Assembly: GCA_902775835.1 (NCBI GenBank)
Contig: CACYNZ010000225.1
Span: forward strand, 1 to 6,126
DNA: 6,126 bases
Direction of reading: 5' to 3'
Origin: an uncultured Eubacteriales bacterium
GTDB taxonomy: Bacteria > Bacillota_A > Clostridia > Christensenellales > Aristaeellaceae
A program made the position numbers and the translations under genes. The notes below the pieces were generated by a model that saw only the letters and a list, made by a program, of their open reading frames with translations, searched no databases and was not told the DNA's origin. Shown piece by piece: positions 1-6,126 of the stretch (position 1 is its first letter; the number at the start of each line of letters is the position of its first letter).

Positions 1-374
1 CCGTGGGGTATGGCGACGTGTATCCGGTGACACTGCTGGGGAAGATCTTTGCGGTGGTCCTGTCCTTTCTCGGGGTGTTTGCGGTGGCCATTCCCACCGG
101 TATTATTTCAGCCGGATTTGTGGAGCAGTACCAGGAAGCCCAGGCGTCCGGGAACCCGCTGGAGCGGAGCACGATCAGCGTGCGCATTGATCTGGACAGC
201 CACTGGATCGGCCGGACCTGCGCGGAAGTGGAGCAGAAGTACGGCATGATGGTACTCCTGATCCGCCGCGGGCACGACGTGATCCGGCCCGCGGGCAGTG
301 AACAGATCGCGATGGATGATGTGCTGGAAGTGTATCCCGTGGGCGTGACGCGGGAGACGGGGAACAGGGCTTAA
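1..374 (+). CDS. Potassium channel, C-terminal part (pore filter, last helix, TrkA-C-like domain)
   Basis: This is the 3' part of a gene that begins before the window. Reading starts in frame at base 3, and the first two bases are the end of the preceding codon. The first visible residues are VGYGDVYP, the K+ selectivity filter. They are followed by a hydrophobic helix (about residues 11-37) carrying the AIPTGIISAGF stretch typical of the inner S6 helix in bacterial voltage-gated-like channels. A short polar linker follows (about 40-56). The last part (about 57-115) resembles a TrkA-C/RCK-C ligand-binding domain: IGRTCAEVE, then a VLLIRRG strand, IRPAG, and DDVLEVYP near the end. No Rossmann-type RCK-N domain lies between pore and tail. 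The protein should be an inner-membrane K+ channel gated by a cytoplasmic ligand. Whether it has two or six membrane segments cannot be seen here. It has no evident functional link to the sugar genes downstream. Confidence 0.85.
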   Translation, partial: VGYGDVYPVTLLGKIFAVVLSFLGVFAVAIPTGIISAGFVEQYQEAQASGNPLERSTISVRIDLDSHWIGRTCAEVEQKYGMMVLLIRRGHDVIRPAGSEQIAMDDVLEVYPVGVTRETGNRA

Positions 375-399
375 TCAGGGGAGAGGTATCTGGTATAAT
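371..399 (+). promoter_or_regulatory. Extended -10 promoter for the phosphorylase-mutase operon
   Basis: A perfect TATAAT lies at 394-399, preceded by TG at 391-392, giving TGGTATAAT, a consensus extended -10. A 17-base spacer puts the -35 at 371-376 (TTAATC), which matches TTGACA at only three of six positions. A weak -35 is usual when the -10 is extended. This -35 overlaps the stop codon of the channel gene (372-374). Transcription would start near 406, leaving a leader of about 30 bases. I see no terminator between channel and promoter, so read-through from upstream is possible, and no clear operator or CcpA-type site. Confidence 0.7.
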
Positions 400-421
400 G
401 GCTTCACATGAATTAAACATA

Positions 422-428
422 TAAGGAG
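422..428 (+). promoter_or_regulatory. Ribosome binding site of the GH94 phosphorylase
   Basis: TAAGGAG lies seven bases before the ATG at 436. This is near-ideal spacing and fixes that ATG as the start. Confidence 0.8.
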
Positions 429-435
429 CGTTCAT

Positions 436-2829
436 ATGCGATACGGTTATTTTGATGACGCAGCCAGGGAATATGTCATTGACCGGGTGGACTGCCCGCA
501 GTCGCTGACCAATTATCTGGGCACCCAGCGCATGGGCGCCGTGGTTTCCCATAACGCCGGCGGATACTGCTGGCTGGACAGCCCGGAGCATCACCGGATC
601 ACGCGCTTCCGGCCCAACGGTGTACAGCTGGACTATCCGGGACACTGGGTGTATCTCAGGGACCATGACAGCGGAAAGTACTGGTCAGTGAGCTGGCAGC
701 CCGTGGGCCTGAAGCTGGATGAGGCCGAGTATGAGGCACGGCACGGGCTGAGCTATTCCGTGTACCGCTGCCGGTATGACGGGATCAGTGCAAGCCAGAC
801 CCTGTTCATTCCCCGGGAAGCGGGCGGGGAGGATCCGGTGGAAATCTTTGACGTGCGTCTGCGCAATGAGTCCGACCATGTACGCAGTCTGAGCGTATAC
901 GGGTATGTGGAGTTTTCGTTCCATCTTATCGAGATCGACAACCAGAATTTCCAGATGAGCCTGTACTGCGCGGGCTCGCACTACAGGGACGGCGCCTGCC
1001 TGTGCGAATACCACTATGAGCCGGATTCCTGGCAGTTCCTGGCCGGCAATTTTGAGCCGGACAGCTTTGACGGTGTCCGGGACCGCTTTATGGGCAGCTA
1101 CCGCACGGAGCGCAATCCGCTGGGCGTGGAAAAGGGAACGCTCTCGGGAAGCACGGAACTGGGCGGTAATCCCTGCGGCGCGCTGGAAAAGCGGCTGGTG
1201 CTGCAGCCCGGTGAGGAAGCAAGAGTGCTTTTCTATCTCGGCACCGGCAGTGAGCGGGCCATTGAGCGCGCACGCCGCGTATATGACGAGGCGGGCACGG
1301 ACCGGGCGTTCGCGGAGCTGCGCCGGTTCTGGGATGAGCGCCTGAATGTACTGCAGGTGAAGACGCCGCATGAGAATATGAACCGCTCGCTGAACATCTG
1401 GAACCTGTACCAGAGCGAGATCAACGTGCTCTTTTCCCGGTTCTCCTCCTTCATTGAAGTGGGCGGCCGGACGGGCCTGGGATACCGGGATACGGCCCAG
1501 GACGCCATGTGCATTCCGCACTCGGAGCCGGAGGGCTGCTGGCTGCGCCTGGACCAACTGCTGCACGGACAGATGTCCGCGGGCTACGGTCTGCATCTGT
1601 TTGATCCCGCCGCCTTTGAAGAGCACGAAGCACCGGCGTTCAAGAGCCCGACTGTGGTGCCGCAGCCGGACCGGGAGAGCGTGCAGCACGGCCTGAAGGA
1701 CGCCTGCGCGGATGACGCGCTGTGGCTGATCCCCGCCATTGTGGAGTATGTGCGGGAGTGCGGGGATCTTTCCGTGTTCCGGAAAGTCATCCCTTTTGCC
1801 GACAAGGGCGAGGGCACGGTATGGGAGCACATGAAGCATTCCCTGGACTTTTCCTACAGCCAGCTGGGCAGTCACGGCATCACGAAGGGCCTGCGCGCGG
1901 ACTGGAATGACTGTCTGAATCTGGGCGGCGGCGAGAGCGCCATGGTCGCGTTCCTCCTGGTATGGGCCACGAATCATTTCCTGGACGCGGCAAGGGCCCA
2001 GGGGCTTGAGGAAGATGTGGAAAAGTATACGCGCCTGCGTGACGGGATGGCAGAGACCTGCCGGAAGGTGCTCTGGAACGGGAAATGGTTCCTCCGCGGC
2101 TTTACCGCGGACGGACGGCCCATCGGAAGCCGGGAAGCCAAAGAGGGCAAGGTGCACATGGAAAGCAATACCTGGGCCGTGGTTTCCGGAACCGCGGACC
2201 GGGAGCAGGGCCTGTCCTGCATGGACGCTGTGGACGAGTGGCTGTATACGCCCTGGGGCCTCATGCTCAATGCGCCGTCGTTTGTCACCGTGGATGACAG
2301 TATCGGGTTTGTGACGCGGGTATACCCGGGCATCAAGGAAAACGGTGCCGTCTTCTCCCATCCCAATCCCTGGGCATGGGTGGCGGAGGCCATGCTTGGC
2401 CGCGGCAGCCGGGCCATGAAGTTCTATGATGCGCTGCTTCCCGAGAACCAGAATGACAAGATGGAAGTGCGCCAGGCGGAACCGTATACCTACTGCCAGT
2501 TCATCATGGGCCGGGATCATACGGCGCATGGACGCGCACGGCATCCTTTCATGACCGGTTCCGCCGGCTGGGCGTATTATGCGGCCACCCGGTATATGCT
2601 GGGCATCCGGCCCGGGTTTGACGGCCTGACGGTGGACCCGTGCATTCCCGGGGACTGGGACGGCTTTTCCGTAAAGCGCGTGTGGCGCGGGGCGGAGTAT
2701 GATATTCAGGTCACCAACCCGGCGCATGTGGAAAAGGGTGTGCGCCGCATCCTGGTGGACGGTAAGGAAATGAGCACGGTTCCGGTGTTTGAATCCGGCG
2801 TGCACAGGATTGAAGTGGAAATGGGCTGA
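436..2829 (+). CDS. chbP: GH94 sugar phosphorylase, probably N,N'-diacetylchitobiose phosphorylase
   Basis: This is an inverting phosphorylase that probably splits GlcNAc-GlcNAc with phosphate into GlcNAc-1-phosphate and GlcNAc in the cytoplasm. No signal peptide is visible. At 797 residues it matches the family (about 800). The expected order is an N-terminal beta-sandwich (about 1-275), a helical linker, an (alpha/alpha)6 catalytic barrel (about 320-720) and a C-terminal beta domain. The block GLRADWNDCLNLGGGES carries W490 and D492, and D492 is the expected general acid. GGRTGLGYRDTAQD (343-356) lines the sugar site. SHPNPWAW (H642) and MTGSAGWAYY (T707) match blocks expected to bind phosphate. 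From memory, the Vibrio proteolyticus enzyme has D492, H644 and T709 in these roles. Long stretches, such as the one around PGHWVYLRD, resemble chitobiose phosphorylase more than cellobiose phosphorylase. The adjoining sugar-phosphate mutase fits this role. The family is near certain. The substrate is inferred, and cellobiose or another beta-linked disaccharide remains possible. Confidence 0.88.
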   Translation: MRYGYFDDAAREYVIDRVDCPQSLTNYLGTQRMGAVVSHNAGGYCWLDSPEHHRITRFRPNGVQLDYPGHWVYLRDHDSGKYWSVSWQPVGLKLDEAEYEARHGLSYSVYRCRYDGISASQTLFIPREAGGEDPVEIFDVRLRNESDHVRSLSVYGYVEFSFHLIEIDNQNFQMSLYCAGSHYRDGACLCEYHYEPDSWQFLAGNFEPDSFDGVRDRFMGSYRTERNPLGVEKGTLSGSTELGGNPCGALEKRLVLQPGEEARVLFYLGTGSERAIERARRVYDEAGTDRAFAELRRFWDERLNVLQVKTPHENMNRSLNIWNLYQSEINVLFSRFSSFIEVGGRTGLGYRDTAQDAMCIPHSEPEGCWLRLDQLLHGQMSAGYGLHLFDPAAFEEHEAPAFKSPTVVPQPDRESVQHGLKDACADDALWLIPAIVEYVRECGDLSVFRKVIPFADKGEGTVWEHMKHSLDFSYSQLGSHGITKGLRADWNDCLNLGGGESAMVAFLLVWATNHFLDAARAQGLEEDVEKYTRLRDGMAETCRKVLWNGKWFLRGFTADGRPIGSREAKEGKVHMESNTWAVVSGTADREQGLSCMDAVDEWLYTPWGLMLNAPSFVTVDDSIGFVTRVYPGIKENGAVFSHPNPWAWVAEAMLGRGSRAMKFYDALLPENQNDKMEVRQAEPYTYCQFIMGRDHTAHGRARHPFMTGSAGWAYYAATRYMLGIRPGFDGLTVDPCIPGDWDGFSVKRVWRGAEYDIQVTNPAHVEKGVRRILVDGKEMSTVPVFESGVHRIEVEMG

Positions 2830-2834
2830 GGAGG
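2829..2834 (+). promoter_or_regulatory. Ribosome binding site of the mutase, overlapping the phosphorylase stop
   Basis: A full-consensus AGGAGG begins at the last base of the phosphorylase TGA (2827-2829) and sits seven bases before the ATG at 2842. It fixes the mutase start. The ribosome finishing the first gene lands on this site, so the two genes are likely translationally coupled. Confidence 0.85.
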
Positions 2835-2841
2835 AAAGAGC

Positions 2842-4269
2842 ATGGTCAAGTTTGGAACCGGCGGCTGGAGAGCCGTGATTGGCGACGGGTTTACACGGGA
2901 AAACATCCGCAGGGTGGCGGCCGCCCTGGCACGGCGCATGGTCCGTGAAGGGCATGCGGAAACCGGGCTTGTCATCGGGTATGACCGGCGCTTTCTGAGC
3001 CGGGAAGGCGCCATCTGGTTTTCGGAAGTGGCAGTGGGCGAGGGCGTGAAGGTATACTTTGTGAACCTGTCCTGTCCGACCCCGCAGATCATGTTCACTG
3101 TCAAGCAGATGGAACTGCCCTATGGCGCCATGGTCACGGCCAGCCATAACCCGGCTGTGTACAACGGCATCAAGCTGTTCACAAGAGGCGGACGCGACGC
3201 TGTGGAGACCGTGACGCAGCCCATTGAGGACGAGGCAAACGCCATTGAGGATATCCGGGACATGGAGTTTGAGGCGGCCAGGGCAAGCGGACGCCTGACG
3301 TTCATCGATCCCCGGGACATGTACCTGGACTCCATTCTGCGGCAGATTGACATGGATGCTATCCGCCGCCGCAGGCCCAGGGTGGTGCTGGATCCCATGT
3401 TCGGCGTCTCGCTCAGCGGTCTGCAGACCATCCTGTACACGGCGCGCTGCGATATTGATGTCATCAATGACCGTCATGATGCGTTTTTCGGTGGGCACCT
3501 GCCGGCGCCGAACCCGGAAACGCTCATGGACCTGCAGGCATCGGTGAGGGATCATCACGCGGATGTGGGCATTGCGACGGACGGCGACGCGGACCGTCTC
3601 GGCATCATTGATGAGCGCGGCAAGTATGTCTCCGCCAATGAGATTCTGGTGCTCCTGTACTACTATCTGCTGTGCTACAAGGGCTGGCACGGCGCCGCCG
3701 TGCGCAATATTGCCACCACGCACCTGCTGGACCGGGTGGCCGCCGCCTTCGGCGAGGAATGCATTGAAGTGCCCGTAGGCTTCAAGCACATTTCCTCAGG
3801 CATGGACGAGCATGACGCGCTGATCGGCGGCGAAAGCTCCGGCGGTCTTACGGTGCGCGGGCATATCTCCGGCAAGGACGGCCTGTACGCGGCCAGCCTG
3901 CTGGTGGAGATGCTCTGTGTCACAGGCAAGCCGCTGAGCAAAATGGTGCAGGAAATCTATGAGCGCTTCGGCGAAATGCATATGGCCGAGTTTGACTGGG
4001 CACTGACGGAAGAGCGCAAGGCCATGATCTCGACCCGGGTGATGGAGCAGCATGAACTGCCGGACTTCGGCCTGGAAATCGATCATGTGAGCTATATGGA
4101 CGGCTGCAAGGTATACTTCAAAGACAGCTGGATCATCATCCGCTTCTCCGGAACGGAGCCGCGCGTGCGCGTGTTCGCCGAGAGCCGGACCTACGCGGAT
4201 GCCCGCCGCCTGGTGGCCATTGCGGCGGCCTTTATGGAACTGCCCATGGAAGAGGAAGAATGGCGCTGA
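2842..4269 (+). CDS. Phosphohexomutase (PGM/PMM family), probably acting on the sugar-1-phosphate from the phosphorylase
   Basis: This 475-residue member of the alpha-D-phosphohexomutase superfamily interconverts sugar-1-phosphate and sugar-6-phosphate in the cytoplasm. All four signature regions are intact. FGTGGWRA sits at the N-terminus (4-11). The phosphoserine loop TASHNP has S101 as the catalytic serine. The Mg-binding loop DGDADR spans 247-252. The sugar-recognition loop GGESSGG spans 329-335. The phosphate-binding loop RFSGTEPRVR spans 434-443. The FGTGGWRA start differs from the GTDGVRG-type start usual in the housekeeping phosphoglucosamine mutase GlmM, which suggests a catabolic paralogue. 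The gene lies 12 bases after the GH94 phosphorylase in the same operon, so the likely substrate is GlcNAc-1-phosphate or glucose-1-phosphate. A phosphoglucomutase or phosphomannomutase label is equally compatible with the motifs. The family is certain, and the substrate is inferred from context. Confidence 0.9.
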   Translation: MVKFGTGGWRAVIGDGFTRENIRRVAAALARRMVREGHAETGLVIGYDRRFLSREGAIWFSEVAVGEGVKVYFVNLSCPTPQIMFTVKQMELPYGAMVTASHNPAVYNGIKLFTRGGRDAVETVTQPIEDEANAIEDIRDMEFEAARASGRLTFIDPRDMYLDSILRQIDMDAIRRRRPRVVLDPMFGVSLSGLQTILYTARCDIDVINDRHDAFFGGHLPAPNPETLMDLQASVRDHHADVGIATDGDADRLGIIDERGKYVSANEILVLLYYYLLCYKGWHGAAVRNIATTHLLDRVAAAFGEECIEVPVGFKHISSGMDEHDALIGGESSGGLTVRGHISGKDGLYAASLLVEMLCVTGKPLSKMVQEIYERFGEMHMAEFDWALTEERKAMISTRVMEQHELPDFGLEIDHVSYMDGCKVYFKDSWIIIRFSGTEPRVRVFAESRTYADARRLVAIAAAFMELPMEEEEWR

Positions 4270-4270
4270 G

Positions 4271-4287
4271 CCGGATGCTGGATCCGG
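4271..4287 (+). other. Small hairpin just after the mutase stop
   Basis: CCGGAT (4271-4276) pairs with ATCCGG (4282-4287) around a five-base loop, directly after the mutase TGA. No T-run follows, so it is not a terminator by itself. It may protect the transcript end or be chance in GC-rich DNA. Confidence 0.35.
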
Positions 4288-4296
4288 ACAGACAGA

Positions 4297-4343
4297 AAAG
4301 GAGCGGACAGGCGCGGCAAATTGCCGCAGCTGTCCGCTCTTTT
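4297..4343 (+). terminator. Intrinsic terminator of the phosphorylase-mutase operon, possibly bidirectional
   Basis: GAGCGGACAG (4301-4310) pairs perfectly with CTGTCCGCTC (4330-4339) and is followed by TTTT (4340-4343). Inside, GCGGCAA (4313-4319) pairs with TTGCCGC (4321-4327), extending the hairpin across a two-base mismatch. In a real fold the innermost one or two pairs would open into the loop. An AAAA run just before the left arm (4296-4299) would act as a T-run on the other strand, so the element could also stop leftward transcription that passes the uxuB terminator. Confidence 0.85.
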
Positions 4344-4360
4344 GGACTTTATGGAAACGC

Positions 4361-4392
4361 ATTCAAAATGCCCGGTGCAAAAGACACCGGGC
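4361..4392 (-). terminator. Intrinsic terminator of the uxuB-type gene (minus strand)
   Basis: Read on the minus strand, GCCCGGTG (4392-4385) pairs with CACCGGGC (4377-4370) around a seven-base loop. It is followed by ATTTTG, from the AAAA at 4365-4368. It begins 13 bases after the TGA of the minus-strand gene, a typical position for a rho-independent terminator. Confidence 0.8.
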
Positions 4393-4405
4393 AACGGGAT
4401 TCGGA

Positions 4406-6019
4406 TCAGCTCAGGCGCGCGTGAAGCGTGGCGCGTACAGCGCCGGGCGCGGCGATCTGGGCACAGAAAATGTCGCGGACAAGCCCGGCGAGACCGGCAT
4501 CGGCGAGACTTACGCCGAAAATGGCCGGATTCGTGAGGATGGGATCCAGGCGGTCCTGAACCGAGGAGGGATCACCGAAGACGATATCCTTCATGGCTTC
4601 CTGCAGCGCGGGGAGCATGGGATCCGGGGACAGCTCCATGGGCTGACCGTTGTCGTCCACGCCCATGAGGTAGCGCAGCCAGCCGGCAATGGCCAGCGGA
4701 ATGGCGCGCAGGGAAGCGGCATCCCTGGCGGGATCCTGCATGTAGCTCTTGATGGTTTCGCCGAAGCGGATGCCGACCTTCTGGGAGGTATCGGTGGCAA
4801 TGCGCTGGGGAGTGTCCGGCATGAACACGTTGGGCAGGCGCTGGGTGATGACTTCGTCAATAAAGGCGCGGGGCTCAATGATGCCGGGATTGGTGACCAC
4901 GGGCAGGCCTTCCTGATATCCGATGCGGTTCACAAGCTCGGTCAGGTCCGGATCCTTCATTTCATCGGCGATCAGGGTATAGCCCAGGAGGCATCCGTAC
5001 ACCGCCAGTGCCGTGTGCAGCGGGTTCAGGCAGGTGGTCACCTTCATGCGCTCGGTGCGGTTCACCGTGTCCCTGTCCGTCATGTAGACGCCGGCTTTTT
5101 CCAGCGCGGGACGGCCTGCGGGGAACCGGTCTTCAATGACCAGGTACTGAGGCACTTCCGCATTGACGAAGGGCGCGATATAGGTACGCTTTTCCGTGAT
5201 CACCGGGGCCATGTCCTCAATGCCGTCCGCGGTGAGCTGCTGGAGAATCACGTCGGCGGGCCGGGGTGTGATCTTGTCGATCATGGACCAGGGGAAGGAA
5301 ACCTGGGATTCATCTTCCATATAGCTGACAAAGTCCGCGGGAACCATGCCCTTGTCGGCCCAGGTGCGCACGATTTCCATGACACCGGCGCGCAGCTTTT
5401 CGCCGTTATGGGAACAGTTGTCCATGCTTACCAGGGCCAGGGGATAGCGTCCGGCCTGGAAGCGCTCGTACATCATGGCAGCCACGACGCCCATGGCATG
5501 ACGCGCATAGGCCGGGCCGTGCTCCATGTCCCAGGAAGCAGCGGGAAGGAGGTTTCCGTTCATGCCGCGCAGGGAGTAGCCCTTCTCAGTAATGGTGAAG
5601 GAAATCATCTGCAGGGAGGGCTTGCGGAACAGGGAAGCCAGGAGATCCCATTCCCCGCTGTTGGAGGAATCGGCGCGGATGCCGCGCGCAATGCTGGCAA
5701 TGATGTTGCGGTCAGTGCTTCCGTCCGGCTTGAGGGAAACCATGAGCGTCATGGAGTCATGGGGGTCATAGATGCGGTCAATGATTTCAAAGTCATAGGT
5801 TTCCGCCGCAATGATGCCCGTGCAGGCATCCCCTGAATCCAGCAGGCGCTGCTGCAGCCCGGCGATAAAGCCGCGGAAAATGTTGCCGGCGCCGAAATGA
5901 ATCCAGACGGGTTCCTCCATGGTGCGCTCTGCCATGTTCTTCCAGTCGGTGGCAGGCAGTACAACGCCGGATTTTGCCCAGCCTTCCCTGTCGGAGAGGC
6001 CGCTGTAGGATAACTGCAT
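4406..6019 (-). CDS. uxuB: Mannitol dehydrogenase family oxidoreductase, probably D-fructuronate reductase (mannonate oxidoreductase)
   Basis: This NAD-dependent long-chain polyol/uronate dehydrogenase probably interconverts D-fructuronate and D-mannonate, the reductive step of glucuronate catabolism, in the cytoplasm. I chose the ATG at 6019, giving 537 residues that begin MQLSYSGL, because a strong GAAAGGAGT lies eight bases before it. The in-frame upstream extension would contain that site. The N-terminal nucleotide-binding domain carries HFGAGNIFRGF (41-51), the glycine motif of the family. The C-terminal domain carries ERMKVTTCLNPLHTA, with K326, N332 and H335 as likely catalytic residues. 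The protein is longer than E. coli UxuB (about 486 residues) but resembles the roughly 540-residue form I recall from Clostridia. Related reactions such as tagaturonate or mannitol oxidoreduction cannot be excluded. The gene converges on the sugar-phosphorylase operon. No promoter is evident before it, so it may be the last gene of a leftward operon. Confidence 0.85.
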   Translation of the reverse strand: MQLSYSGLSDREGWAKSGVVLPATDWKNMAERTMEEPVWIHFGAGNIFRGFIAGLQQRLLDSGDACTGIIAAETYDFEIIDRIYDPHDSMTLMVSLKPDGSTDRNIIASIARGIRADSSNSGEWDLLASLFRKPSLQMISFTITEKGYSLRGMNGNLLPAASWDMEHGPAYARHAMGVVAAMMYERFQAGRYPLALVSMDNCSHNGEKLRAGVMEIVRTWADKGMVPADFVSYMEDESQVSFPWSMIDKITPRPADVILQQLTADGIEDMAPVITEKRTYIAPFVNAEVPQYLVIEDRFPAGRPALEKAGVYMTDRDTVNRTERMKVTTCLNPLHTALAVYGCLLGYTLIADEMKDPDLTELVNRIGYQEGLPVVTNPGIIEPRAFIDEVITQRLPNVFMPDTPQRIATDTSQKVGIRFGETIKSYMQDPARDAASLRAIPLAIAGWLRYLMGVDDNGQPMELSPDPMLPALQEAMKDIVFGDPSSVQDRLDPILTNPAIFGVSLADAGLAGLVRDIFCAQIAAPGAVRATLHARLS

Positions 6020-6026
6020 GGTGATG

Positions 6027-6035
6027 ACTCCTTTC
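6027..6035 (-). promoter_or_regulatory. Ribosome binding site deciding the uxuB start
   Basis: On the minus strand GAAAGGAGT lies eight bases before the ATG at 6019. It selects this start over the in-frame GTG at 6043, which is upstream of the site. Confidence 0.8.
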
Positions 6036-6039
6036 TCTG

Positions 6040-6126
6040 TCACAGCTGCGGAAGCGCATGTGCCGGCTCCCGCTGGTGGAAAACATCTGTGTAGGAAGGC
6101 CCCAGCGCGTATAGGTGAGGCCGGAT
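6040..6126 (-). CDS. Possible C-terminal tail of an unrecognised gene upstream of uxuB (partial)
   Basis: On the minus strand one frame is open from the window edge to a TGA at 6042-6040, giving 28 residues that end in AHALPQL. About two thirds of its codons end in G or C, in keeping with the neighbours. The stop lies 20 bases before the uxuB ATG and just ahead of the ribosome binding site, a spacing typical within an operon. I do not recognise the sequence, and 28 codons can stay open by chance, so this could equally be leader DNA. All three frames are open across these bases, so openness alone proves little. Confidence 0.3.
   Translation of the reverse strand: MRPHLYALGPSYTDVFHQREPAHALPQL

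Noticed and set aside
408..435. A possible leader hairpin, ATGAA (408-412) against TTCAT (431-435), that could hide the ribosome binding site
   Set aside because: It has only five mostly A-T pairs with an 18-base loop, so it is unlikely to be stable and is expected by chance.
685..3789. A 1034-codon open frame on the minus strand opposite the phosphorylase and mutase genes
   Set aside because: It is codon-aligned with both sense genes, which share a frame. In that register antisense stops arise only from sense TTA, CTA or TCA codons, which this GC-rich genome avoids. The translation is rich in His, Arg, Pro and Ala with no recognisable domain, and the sense genes have complete family motifs.
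4199..5836. A 545-codon open frame on the plus strand opposite uxuB
   Set aside because: It has the same codon-aligned register as uxuB, so the same avoidance of TTA, CTA and TCA explains it. It also runs through both terminator hairpins and has no ribosome binding site or domain.
6020..6043. A longer uxuB start giving eight extra residues
   Set aside because: The extension begins upstream of the GAAAGGAGT site and contains it. The ATG at 6019 has ideal spacing, and the family-like sequence begins there.

Overview
The window is about 6.1 kb of GC-rich bacterial DNA. Strong AGGAGG-type ribosome binding sites, short intergenic gaps and the gene families present suggest a GC-rich member of the Bacillota (Clostridia), possibly a gut or rumen anaerobe. 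This assignment is inferred from style and protein resemblance, not from a marker gene. No mobile element, CRISPR array, tRNA or rRNA is visible. The longest stretch without a gene is about 136 bases, and it holds two terminators.

Left edge (1-374, + strand): the C-terminal end of a potassium channel. It contains the GYGD selectivity filter, the last pore helix and a TrkA-C-like regulatory domain. Centre (436-4269, + strand): a two-gene operon behind an extended -10 promoter. Its first gene is a GH94 sugar phosphorylase that most resembles chitobiose (GlcNAc-GlcNAc) phosphorylase. Its second gene, 12 bases downstream, is a phosphohexomutase. Right (4406-6019, - strand): a convergent long-chain mannitol-dehydrogenase-family enzyme, most likely fructuronate reductase (UxuB type). 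The two convergent units are separated by back-to-back intrinsic terminators. A short open frame at the right edge may be the tail of another gene upstream of uxuB.

The central pair forms a coherent cytoplasmic pathway. Imported disaccharide is split by phosphate into a sugar-1-phosphate and a free sugar, and the mutase converts the sugar-1-phosphate to the 6-phosphate without spending ATP. From memory, the Vibrio chitin catabolic cluster has the same gene pair. The neighbouring fructuronate reductase belongs to hexuronate catabolism, so the wider locus probably degrades polysaccharide-derived sugars. I see no clearly undescribed system here. The open questions are the exact substrate of the phosphorylase and mutase pair, and the architecture of the channel.
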